Assembly: GCA_035266865.1 (NCBI GenBank)
Contig: DATFMR010000137.1
Location: forward strand, 1 to 64,000
Source of the DNA: JAKAGZ01 sp035266865
GTDB taxonomy: Bacteria > Bacteroidota > Ignavibacteria > Ignavibacteriales > Ignavibacteriaceae
Length of the DNA: 64,000 bases
Direction of reading: 5' to 3'
Position 1 is the stretch's first letter; each line of letters starts with the position of its first letter. Position numbers and translations under genes: made by a program. This document shows positions 54,278 through 62,451 of the stretch, piece after piece. Under the pieces are notes generated by a model. The model worked only from the letters and a program-made list of their open reading frames with translations. It ran no database searches and was not told the origin of the DNA.

Positions 54278-57096
54278 CCAAAAAAGAATTGATAAAATAA
54301 TCCACCCTGGAAATCAGAAAAATTATTCTCAATTTTCTTGCCTACATCATAACGTAATACAATTGCACCAAAAAGATTGAATCTTATTCCCGCACCAATA
54401 CTTCCCAGGGTTTCTTTATATTGTGTATCCCAGGCTCCACCGGCATCAAAAAAGAGTGCACCGCGAAAGCCATAAAAATCCAGGTTCACAAATGGAAGCC
54501 TTAATTTAATTTGATCAATCAGCGGGAATCGGTATTCAACTGAGGAAAGCCACATTTTTTCGCCTCTGATTGAAAATCTGGGCCAGCCTCTTAAGTCCCA
54601 GCTCCCACCCATAAAAAATCTGCGTGCTTCTTTACCATCGTTATAAAACAATGCCGACCTTATAGCAAAAGCTGACCTGTATGATAACCTGAAATAATGC
54701 CGGTAATCTGCAATTATAGTATAATAATTTACGTTGCTTTTTTTAACATCCCCCGTGTAGGCAAGAAGCAACCTTGCCCTTGTGCCGTCCAGCGGTCCTG
54801 TGGGTCCCCAGAGTGAGTTATCGAACACATAAGAAAGAGAGTTGCTTACAAGCAGCGCTTTCCGCTCAGATATGCCAAAATCAAGCTGCTTATCTGAATT
54901 TGCAACAGTTACAGAAGTCTCAATTCTTTGAAATTTTGAAAGTGGAAAATTCAGTACGAAAAACGCGCCAAAACTCCTTTCATAATAATATTCATCCGAT
55001 TCTCTTATATCATACCTGTTGCCTGTAAAATGAAAGACTCCGTAGCCAAAATTTGTGCGCTTGCGCAGGTTTATTCTTTCCAGGATCACATTGAAGCTGT
55101 TAAAGAATTCACTCTGGACCTGCGCATTATTGTAAAGTGTGAAGAAATAATTATCATTACCCAATAAATCACTCAGGGATAAAGTTGCACCACCCTGTGT
55201 TCCGAAAAGCGGGTCTGTTGTAATCTGGCTTTGTGCATAATCGAGTGTATATTGATTTTCATATTTTAATTTTTCTTTTACTGATTCCGGTGCAAGCATA
55301 CCCTGGACCCATTTACCATCTGCATTATCAAAATTCATTACTATCGTTTTAGCAGTACTATCCTTAATTGTTTTTCTATAATTCATAGTGTAGAGGTTAA
55401 AGGAATAATTTTCAAATCCTGCAAATGCAATGTTTGTTGAATCTATGAAATTTGGAGAATATGCACCTGTAATTAAATTGGTAAGCCTGGTAATTTTATT
55501 TGAGTAATTTCCATCTGGACTAATTTCCATTAAGTAGACATTTTTTATTTTTTCGTCTTCACCCGAAAATAAAAGCTTTGTTTTATCTTTTGATAGAACC
55601 GGTGTTGATACATCTGAATTTAAATAGGTTAAATAATCAATTTTGTGTGTAAGCCTGTTATAGCTAAAAAGATTGTACTTTTTGCTGTATTCACCGGCTG
55701 TTCTATCTGAAGAAAAAATGACCTGGCTGTTATTTATACCGAATGTTGGATCCTTGTCGTCATAATAATCGTTAGTTAATCTATTCAATTTAAAATTTTG
55801 AACATCGAGCACATATATATCACTAAATCCTTTTTTGTCAATTGCCTGGAAAACAATACTATTCCCGTCATCCGAAAATTTTGGAGATATTACGTTTACA
55901 AGTTCATCAGTCTGAAAAGTTTTAATAACCTCATCTTTTTCAATAGAATAGAAATGGACAGCATCCCTGTATCCAACTTTAGTAACGAATGCAAGCAAAC
56001 CGCTTTTACTTATATCAATTGTAGATTGAAGCAAATGAAAAGCTTCAAACTCTTCTTTTTTTTCTCCTTCTAAAACTAATTCGGGATCTTTTTGTTCTTC
56101 ATTTTTACCTGCTAATTCCAGCTTGAATAAAGAGGAATAACCTGTTCTGTTAGCAACGAAATAAAGATATTCTTTTCCATCTATCTTATAAGGAACAGGC
56201 GAATAATTAAATCCGAAATTGGTTATTTTTCTTGCAACAATATCTATAGGAGTAGTATTTTTTAACATCGGGTAATATTTCTGTTTAAGATAATATTCCC
56301 ATTCCTTGTCAATTTGCTCAATCGGTTTTCCAAGTGTAAATTCAACAACTTTTGAAAACCTCCCATACATCCAGATGTTGTCAATCATCTGCATTACTTT
56401 TTCTTCACCAAATTTTTCTTTTACAAATTCAAGAAAATTCTGACCTTCTTTGTACATCAGGAAAGAACCAGTTATTTTATAGATATCATCAAGATTCACG
56501 AAATAATTATTAAAAACTGCATCCCGCATTACCATTTCTGCCTGTGCATCCACACCGCCGGAAATAAATTCCGCAAATCCTTCTGTGTACCAAAGCGGTG
56601 GGAAGCTGCCATCAGTGGTTCTGTGGTCGTGCAAAACCCTGGCAACTTTATTTGTCATAAAAACGTGTGCAAGTTCATGCCTTATTACGTGAGTAAATCC
56701 GTGAAGTGAGCCTGTAGATGGAATAACAACTCTGCCTTTCAGAAATTCAAAAAAACCTCCTACTGCATCGGGAATTATTCCGGGAGTTGTATTTGTCTGT
56801 TGAAACTGGAGTGAAGTGTTATAGAAGATCAGCGGTATCCTGCTGCTGATCAATGTATTAAACCTGACCTTATATTCCTCGTAAGTGCTTTCTGCTATTT
56901 GCGCTCCAATCTGGGCGACTTCCTGCATTTCGTTGTAATAGTAAATATCAAAATGATCGGTCTTAATAATTTTCCAATTAAAATCATCATACTGAACTTT
57001 ATTAATACCAAAAGCCGAATAATATTGAGCCATACTTACTGAGCTAAAACAGATGACCAATACCAGCAGATATTTTATTGCTTTACTGTTTATCAA
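54265..57096 (-). CDS. Metallopeptidase, beta-propeller and outer-membrane beta-barrel fusion
   Basis: A 943-residue exported protein. A signal peptide (about 1-23) is followed by a gluzincin-type peptidase domain with HELAH at 140-144 and a third ligand glutamate in YTEGFAEF (E172), so the zinc site is complete. TolB/WD40-like propeller repeats come next (about 290-610, FSDDGNSIVFQAIDKKGFSD). The C-terminal third (about 650-943) looks like a surface-antigen/Omp85-type barrel and ends in Phe, the usual barrel signal. The start is a TTG at 57096; the next ATG would cut the signal peptide. It is followed by the BamB-like and PEGA genes. Confidence 0.85.
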   Translation of the reverse strand: MINSKAIKYLLVLVICFSSVSMAQYYSAFGINKVQYDDFNWKIIKTDHFDIYYYNEMQEVAQIGAQIAESTYEEYKVRFNTLISSRIPLIFYNTSLQFQQTNTTPGIIPDAVGGFFEFLKGRVVIPSTGSLHGFTHVIRHELAHVFMTNKVARVLHDHRTTDGSFPPLWYTEGFAEFISGGVDAQAEMVMRDAVFNNYFVNLDDIYKITGSFLMYKEGQNFLEFVKEKFGEEKVMQMIDNIWMYGRFSKVVEFTLGKPIEQIDKEWEYYLKQKYYPMLKNTTPIDIVARKITNFGFNYSPVPYKIDGKEYLYFVANRTGYSSLFKLELAGKNEEQKDPELVLEGEKKEEFEAFHLLQSTIDISKSGLLAFVTKVGYRDAVHFYSIEKDEVIKTFQTDELVNVISPKFSDDGNSIVFQAIDKKGFSDIYVLDVQNFKLNRLTNDYYDDKDPTFGINNSQVIFSSDRTAGEYSKKYNLFSYNRLTHKIDYLTYLNSDVSTPVLSKDKTKLLFSGEDEKIKNVYLMEISPDGNYSNKITRLTNLITGAYSPNFIDSTNIAFAGFENYSFNLYTMNYRKTIKDSTAKTIVMNFDNADGKWVQGMLAPESVKEKLKYENQYTLDYAQSQITTDPLFGTQGGATLSLSDLLGNDNYFFTLYNNAQVQSEFFNSFNVILERINLRKRTNFGYGVFHFTGNRYDIRESDEYYYERSFGAFFVLNFPLSKFQRIETSVTVANSDKQLDFGISERKALLVSNSLSYVFDNSLWGPTGPLDGTRARLLLAYTGDVKKSNVNYYTIIADYRHYFRLSYRSAFAIRSALFYNDGKEARRFFMGGSWDLRGWPRFSIRGEKMWLSSVEYRFPLIDQIKLRLPFVNLDFYGFRGALFFDAGGAWDTQYKETLGSIGAGIRFNLFGAIVLRYDVGKKIENNFSDFQGGLFYQFFFGWDF

Positions 57097-57190
57097 TCAG
57101 GCACCGTGGGATTCAAAAAATAATTTTAATTTTTATTGAGCTTGTTGATTTTAATCTAATTAAGAAAAAAGTTAATGTAAACAGATAAAA

Positions 57191-58225
57191 TTAAGACAGG
57201 CGCTTTTTCAAAATATTGATATTTTCAATTTCGGAAGGGTCTTTTTCTCTAATAATTCCAAGGTAATATGAAATCCAATCACATAAATAAATTAATTCCA
57301 TTAATCTCAGTTTGAAATCTGGTTGTTTACTCTCCAAACTGATAATCTCCCCCCCGTCGTTTTTCATTAATTCTGAAGCTATTTTAAATCTTTCTTTAAT
57401 TTTTGAATGATATTCTTCATCAATTATATTTACAATTTTGGCATTCAATTGAGATTCGGCAAATGATTCCCAACCGATAATTTCATTGTGATTCATTTCA
57501 GGGATTGAATTATGGAAAGCGTGAAGTTTTGAATTTTCATTTACCTGGCATTTGAATCGATAACCAACTGCAGATGTCAAATCTGAGCAGGAATAAATTA
57601 CCGGGATAAAACCTGCAAGTGATACAGCTAAATTATATGCCTGGCTATTGTTTCTGCTGAATTCAATTCCTTTTTCTTTCCAGAGAGAAATAATATTATT
57701 TACTATTTCTGTCTGATTATCTATTAGTCCAAGCGACTGCACAACTTTCAATAAAGAGAAGAAACTTAACCCGAGAGAATATCTCGGCTGAAAACCTTCC
57801 TTCAATTTCACTATTGGAATATTATTCTGTTCTGCTATTTCTCCAACCTTGCCACCAGTAGTAACGGCGACGATTTTACATTTCTTTTTTATCGACTGGC
57901 CTAGTACTTCGATTGTTTCTTCAGTATTCCCGGAATAAGATGAGACAATCAAGAGAGTATTTTCATTAGCAAATGCTGGAAGATAGTAATTTCTATTTAC
58001 ATTGTAAGGGACTTTTAACTCTTCTCTTAGATAATTTTGTAGCAGATCGCCACTGATTGCTGAGCCGCCCAGCCCTGTTACAATTATGGAATCTATTTCA
58101 TTTTTATTTATGCTGCTGAGATTAAATTTATTACTCCAGGCATATTCAACCTGTTTATAAGTTTCAATTAAAACTTCGAATTGATTTTGCGGATCATACT
58201 TTGAGATGAAATCTTTTATTTGCAT
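57191..58225 (-). CDS. Bifunctional phosphoglucose/phosphomannose isomerase
   Basis: SIS-domain isomerase of 344 residues that interconverts glucose 6-phosphate, mannose 6-phosphate and fructose 6-phosphate. The sugar-phosphate loops VTGLGGSAISGDLLQ and IVSSYSGNTEETIE and the glutamate region PEMNHNEIIGWE are those of the PGI/PMI group. It lies 6 bp after ptsI. If ptsI has a regulatory role, this may be a metabolic neighbour rather than a partner. Confidence 0.93.
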   Translation of the reverse strand: MQIKDFISKYDPQNQFEVLIETYKQVEYAWSNKFNLSSINKNEIDSIIVTGLGGSAISGDLLQNYLREELKVPYNVNRNYYLPAFANENTLLIVSSYSGNTEETIEVLGQSIKKKCKIVAVTTGGKVGEIAEQNNIPIVKLKEGFQPRYSLGLSFFSLLKVVQSLGLIDNQTEIVNNIISLWKEKGIEFSRNNSQAYNLAVSLAGFIPVIYSCSDLTSAVGYRFKCQVNENSKLHAFHNSIPEMNHNEIIGWESFAESQLNAKIVNIIDEEYHSKIKERFKIASELMKNDGGEIISLESKQPDFKLRLMELIYLCDWISYYLGIIREKDPSEIENINILKKRLS

Positions 58226-58231
58226 AATTCT

Positions 58232-59998
58232 TTAAATGATATTCCTTGTTCTTGTAATATTATTTTCTTCAAAAAACTTTTCAATTTCTTCTACTATTTC
58301 CTGTTCTGTTGAATAAGAAAGACATTTGTCGGCAAGAACCTTTGCTTTTTTAAAAGAGATACTCCTGATAATTCTCTTTGCATATGGAATTGTAGAAGGA
58401 GAAATTGATAGTGAATGCAGTCCAAGACCAACCAGCAATGGAATAGCTAAAGTATCTGCCGCCATTTCACCGCACAGACTGACCTGCTTGTCTTTTTTCT
58501 TTGCTTCAATTACAATATGACTTAATGTTCTAATTACAGATGGATTAAATTCCTGGTAAAGATCGGATACGAGATCATTCCCCCTGTCAACTGCCATCAG
58601 GTATTGAATTAAATCGTTTGTCCCGATGCTAAGAAAATCTATTTCGGCTGCAAAGTCCTGAGCCATAACTGCCGCGGAAGGAACTTCGACCATAATGCCT
58701 AATTGGAAATCTTTATCAAATTTAATTTTTTCCTGCTTTAATTCGTTTATACATTTTTTAATCAGTTCTCTTGATTTCCGAATTTCTGAAATTGTAGAAA
58801 TCATTGGAAGCATAAACTGAATATTCTTATTAACACTTGCCCGCAATACCGCCCTGATTTGCGTGGTGAATAATTTTTCATTTTCAAGCAGCAGCCTGAT
58901 CCCTCTTAAGCCGAGAAATGGGTTTGGTTCTACAAAATCAAGAAATTTAAATTTGTCTCCACCAATATCAAAAGCTCTGATCGTTAAAGGATTTGGATAA
59001 ATCCTTGAAGCTAATTTTGAATAAATTTGTGCCTGTTCATCTTCAGTTGGAAATTCTCCTAATTCATCCAACAATTGCTCAGTTCTGTATAACCCGATTC
59101 CCTTTGCTCCACTGGTTACCACAATATCAATTTCACCCGAGACATCAACATTAGCGAGCAATTCAATTTCTCTTCCGTCTTCAGTTATAGCAGGCTTATC
59201 TTTTAATTCTTCAAGTCCCTTCTGAAGAACAATTAATTTTTCAATTTTTTCATTAAAGAATTTTATTTCACTTTCATTAGGATTGATTAATATATAACCG
59301 TGAAATCCATCTATAATTAAAGTATCACCATCTTTAATCAGTTTTGTAGCATTATGGGTTCCAACTACAGCAGGAATATTAAGTGATCGTGATACAATTG
59401 CAGCGTGAGATGTTAATCCCCCGTGCTCGGTAATAAATCCTTTAGCATTGCTCCTTGAAAACAAAATTGTATCGGCTGGAGTAAGCGAATCGCTTACAAC
59501 TATTACATCATTGGTTATTCGTGATTGCCATCTTTTCTTTTGCAGGTTCCTGATTATCCTGTTTTTAATATCTTCAATATCGTGTGCTCTTTCATTCATA
59601 TAAGATTCGTGGGCATGCATCATCATTTTCTGGTACTTTGTAATTTCATCGTTTACAATGTATTCAGGTTGTTTTAATTCTTTTTCAATTCGCTTAACAA
59701 TATTCCCGATTAAAATAGGATCGTCAAGAATCATTAATTGGGCTTCAAATATTGAGGCTCTTTTCCCTTCCATTTTTTCTTTTGCAAGGGAAAATATTTT
59801 ATTCAGTTCCTTTTGAGATTTCTTTAAGGCTTCATCGAGATTCTTTTTAGCCTCTTCTACATCTGTAATTGTTGCATCACTTATTTCTAGTTTTTCCTTG
59901 GTAAACAGGTAAGCTTTTGCAATTACCAGTCCCGGGGCGGCTGCAATACCGGAAAGCTTATTTTCAGATTCTTTAAATATTTGTTTTAAAGATTTCAC
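58232..59998 (-). CDS. ptsI: Phosphoenolpyruvate-protein phosphotransferase (Enzyme I)
   Basis: Takes phosphate from PEP and passes it to HPr. It is 588 residues, with the HPr-binding helices in the N-terminal 140, the phospho-histidine H198 in HGGLTSHAAIVSRS, and the PEP site with the C-terminal cysteine motif VSLCGEMAAD. The start is a GTG at 59998 that overlaps the HPr stop (GTGA), so translation is coupled. No EII permease is in the window, so the pair may serve regulation or a distant transporter. Confidence 0.96.
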   Translation of the reverse strand: MKSLKQIFKESENKLSGIAAAPGLVIAKAYLFTKEKLEISDATITDVEEAKKNLDEALKKSQKELNKIFSLAKEKMEGKRASIFEAQLMILDDPILIGNIVKRIEKELKQPEYIVNDEITKYQKMMMHAHESYMNERAHDIEDIKNRIIRNLQKKRWQSRITNDVIVVSDSLTPADTILFSRSNAKGFITEHGGLTSHAAIVSRSLNIPAVVGTHNATKLIKDGDTLIIDGFHGYILINPNESEIKFFNEKIEKLIVLQKGLEELKDKPAITEDGREIELLANVDVSGEIDIVVTSGAKGIGLYRTEQLLDELGEFPTEDEQAQIYSKLASRIYPNPLTIRAFDIGGDKFKFLDFVEPNPFLGLRGIRLLLENEKLFTTQIRAVLRASVNKNIQFMLPMISTISEIRKSRELIKKCINELKQEKIKFDKDFQLGIMVEVPSAAVMAQDFAAEIDFLSIGTNDLIQYLMAVDRGNDLVSDLYQEFNPSVIRTLSHIVIEAKKKDKQVSLCGEMAADTLAIPLLVGLGLHSLSISPSTIPYAKRIIRSISFKKAKVLADKCLSYSTEQEIVEEIEKFFEENNITRTRNII

Positions 59999-60261
59999 AG
60001 TTCGTCAAAACCTCTGTTAAAATATTCTGTTATTTCCTCTGCGGCTTCTTTTTCATCTTCACCGTTAAAAGAAAGTGTGATCATAGATCCCATTTCTGCA
60101 GCAAGAGTCATTACCCCGATAATACTTTTCCCGTTTATGTTAACTCCATCTTTCGAAATATAAAAATCACATTTATATTTTGAAGCAAGTTTTACAATCG
60201 TAGCTGCAGGACGCGTATGAAGACCTGCTTTATTTATAATTTTTACCTGGTTTTCAATCAT
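59995..60261 (-). CDS. ptsH: HPr phosphocarrier protein
   Basis: An 88-residue carrier between Enzyme I and its partners. The phosphorylated H15 (NKAGLHTRPAATIVKLAS) and regulatory S46 (NGKSIIGVMTLAAEMGS) are both present, so an HPr kinase may act on it. It overlaps ptsI by four bases and follows the polyprenyl synthase gene by three, so PTS and isoprenoid genes appear to be in one transcript. Confidence 0.96.
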   Translation of the reverse strand: MIENQVKIINKAGLHTRPAATIVKLASKYKCDFYISKDGVNINGKSIIGVMTLAAEMGSMITLSFNGEDEKEAAEEITEYFNRGFDEL

Positions 60262-60264
60262 TTA

Positions 60265-61260
60265 TTATTTTTTTCGGCTTAATAGAAAATCAGCAACCCA
60301 GTTAAATAATTCTCTGTCACTTTTTCTTTTTAATTTTTTAACCTGGTTCATTGCATTTTTTGTATATCTTTTAATCTCATCACGGGCAACTTCAATAACA
60401 CCAAGTTTATTATAAAGTTCCTTATACTCGTTTACCTGATTTTTTCTGATCCCTTTATTTTTTATCACTTTTAACAATTTGGCTTTATCTTTCCCTTTTG
60501 CTAATTCAAGAGATTTCACCAACAGGAAAGTCTTTTTCCCTTCAATCAAATCACCGCCGACCAGTTTTCCAAACTTCTTTTGATCGCCTACAATATCAAG
60601 AAGATCATCCTGAATTTGGAATGCAATCCCGATATTTTTCCCAAATTTTGAAAGCGCCTGTATTTCTTTTTTAGAACCTCCTCCCAATAACCCGCCGATT
60701 GTACAGCACATTTCAATCATTGCTGCAGTTTTTTTCCGGATCATCAATATATATTCTTTCAGTGATACTATTTCTCTCAGTTCATAATCTTTATCCAGGC
60801 TTTGTCCTTCACAGACTTCAACCAATCCTTTTGTAAATGCAGCAAGAATATTTTTAGAATTAGAGTTAGAGATATCTTTTATAAGACATTCATAAGCCAC
60901 GGATAATAAACCGTCACCGGCGAGAATTGCTGTATTCGTATCATACTTTTTGTGCAAAGTAGCAAGCCCTCGCCGCATATCTGCATTATCCATAATATCG
61001 TCGTGCACAAGTGTAAAATTGTGCAGGAGTTCTACTGCCATTGCTGCATTGTATGCTTTTTCTAATTTTCCTCTGACTGCCCTGCCTGAAAAAAGGACTA
61101 ATAAAGGACGAAGTCGTTTACCTGAACTTTCAAGTATATAACTGCCCGGCTGATATAATGAGGCAGGTTTCCTTTTTGTTAAAAGTGATCCGAGCCTTTT
61201 ATCAACTTTTTTTCTTTCTTTTTCGTATAAATTAAAATGTTTATCTGAATTACCGGGCAT
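60265..61260 (-). CDS. Polyprenyl (geranylgeranyl-type) diphosphate synthase
   Basis: Trans-prenyltransferase of 331 residues from the ATG at 61260 (TGATG overlap with the idi-2 stop). The first Asp-rich motif is D87-D91 (VHDDIMDNADMRRG) and the second is at 218-222 (FQIQDDLLDIVGD). F82, five residues before the first motif, is the chain-length position; an aromatic there is typical of type I GGPP synthases, so the product is likely GGPP, or FPP. It follows idi-2 directly, pointing to quinone side chain or carotenoid supply. Confidence 0.9.
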   Translation of the reverse strand: MPGNSDKHFNLYEKERKKVDKRLGSLLTKRKPASLYQPGSYILESSGKRLRPLLVLFSGRAVRGKLEKAYNAAMAVELLHNFTLVHDDIMDNADMRRGLATLHKKYDTNTAILAGDGLLSVAYECLIKDISNSNSKNILAAFTKGLVEVCEGQSLDKDYELREIVSLKEYILMIRKKTAAMIEMCCTIGGLLGGGSKKEIQALSKFGKNIGIAFQIQDDLLDIVGDQKKFGKLVGGDLIEGKKTFLLVKSLELAKGKDKAKLLKVIKNKGIRKNQVNEYKELYNKLGVIEVARDEIKRYTKNAMNQVKKLKRKSDRELFNWVADFLLSRKK

Positions 61261-62309
61261 CAATAAAGTTCATCCTTATAGATTAAATTATTTTTATTCT
61301 TTAGTTCAGTTAAATTAAATGAACCGGTTAGGAACATTACTTTTCTTACCACATCAAACCAGTGAATTACAAGGTCCCTGACACCTTCAACATCAGACTT
61401 ATCCAGCGTTTGCAAAATTATTCTTGCTGAAGCTACCAGGTCTGCTCCCAGCGCAAAAGCTTTTGCAACATCCATCCCTGAATTTATTCCGCCTGAACCG
61501 ATGAGATAAAAGTTTCTGTATTCTCTTATCTGTGCAATTTGCCTTAAACAATATGCAGTTGGAATTCCCCAGTCCCAAAACTCTGGATATTTGTCATTAG
61601 AAGTTCTGAGCATTTCAACACCAGCCCAGCTAGTACCGCCTGCTCCCGCCACATCTATTCCTGCAACACCGGCATCAATTAATTTCTGCGCAGCTTTCCG
61701 GGAAATTCCTGAACCAACTTCTTTTACAATTACCGGCACATTGATTTTTTTTACCAGCATTTCCAGCCTGTGCAGCAGTCCGACAAAATTTGGCTGGCCG
61801 TTTTCCTGGAATAATTCCTGCAGAGGATTTAAATGAATTACCATCGCATCAGCTTCTATCATATCGACCAGTGCCTGAACTTTATCAACAGGTTTTATTT
61901 TTACTAGCTGGGGAGCACCAAGATTACCAAGTATCGGGATATTCGGTGCATTTTTTCTAATGATTTTGTAAGTGTCGAGATATTTGTCATTTTCAAGTGC
62001 CTGTCTCTGGCTTCCGACGCCCAGAGGAATATTCAAATCATTTGCGGCAATGGACAACTTTGCATTTATGTTGCCTGCTTTTGAAGTTCCACCTGTCATG
62101 CAGGAAATAAGGAATGGATAATCTATTTTTTTTCTTAAAAATTCAGTCCGAAAATTTATTTTATCAATATCTACTTCAGTTATGGCAAAATGTTCAAATT
62201 CGTAGGATTCAAATCCCGTAGTTTTTGATTTAAAAGAGACATCATCCGTCAGGCAATATTCAATATGCTCTTTCTTCCTGTCTGCAGTTTTTTCGCCTTT
62301 TTTTGCCAT
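61260..62309 (-). CDS. fni: Isopentenyl-diphosphate delta-isomerase, type 2
   Basis: FMN-dependent isomerase of IPP and DMAPP, 349 residues. Landmarks are SCMTGGTSKAGNINAKLSIA, LGVGSQRQALE, VIVKEVGSGISRKAAQKL and IGSGGINSGMDVAKAFALGA. It has no relation to the Nudix type 1 enzyme. It overlaps the polyprenyl synthase gene and starts the four-gene run idi-2, prenyl synthase, ptsH, ptsI. The AT-rich region before it (62310-62451) is the probable promoter. Confidence 0.97.
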   Translation of the reverse strand: MAKKGEKTADRKKEHIEYCLTDDVSFKSKTTGFESYEFEHFAITEVDIDKINFRTEFLRKKIDYPFLISCMTGGTSKAGNINAKLSIAANDLNIPLGVGSQRQALENDKYLDTYKIIRKNAPNIPILGNLGAPQLVKIKPVDKVQALVDMIEADAMVIHLNPLQELFQENGQPNFVGLLHRLEMLVKKINVPVIVKEVGSGISRKAAQKLIDAGVAGIDVAGAGGTSWAGVEMLRTSNDKYPEFWDWGIPTAYCLRQIAQIREYRNFYLIGSGGINSGMDVAKAFALGADLVASARIILQTLDKSDVEGVRDLVIHWFDVVRKVMFLTGSFNLTELKNKNNLIYKDELY

Positions 62310-62356
62310 ATTTTATAAAAAATAAAATTTCAAAATTTAATATTAAAATATAAAAT

Positions 62357-62380
62357 ATTATTTAAATAATCTTATATAAG
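62357..62380. promoter_or_regulatory. AT-only palindromes upstream of idi-2
   Basis: ATTATTTAAATAAT (62357-62370) and CTTATATAAG (62371-62380) are adjacent perfect palindromes about 50-70 bp upstream of the idi-2 start in a very AT-rich gap. They could be regulator sites or part of a promoter, but in such AT-rich DNA they may be chance. Confidence 0.3.
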
Positions 62381-62451
62381 TTATTTATATTCCATAAGTT
62401 AATAATTCTACTGAAATTAAAATTTATAAAGAATTTAGCAAATTCCGGGCT

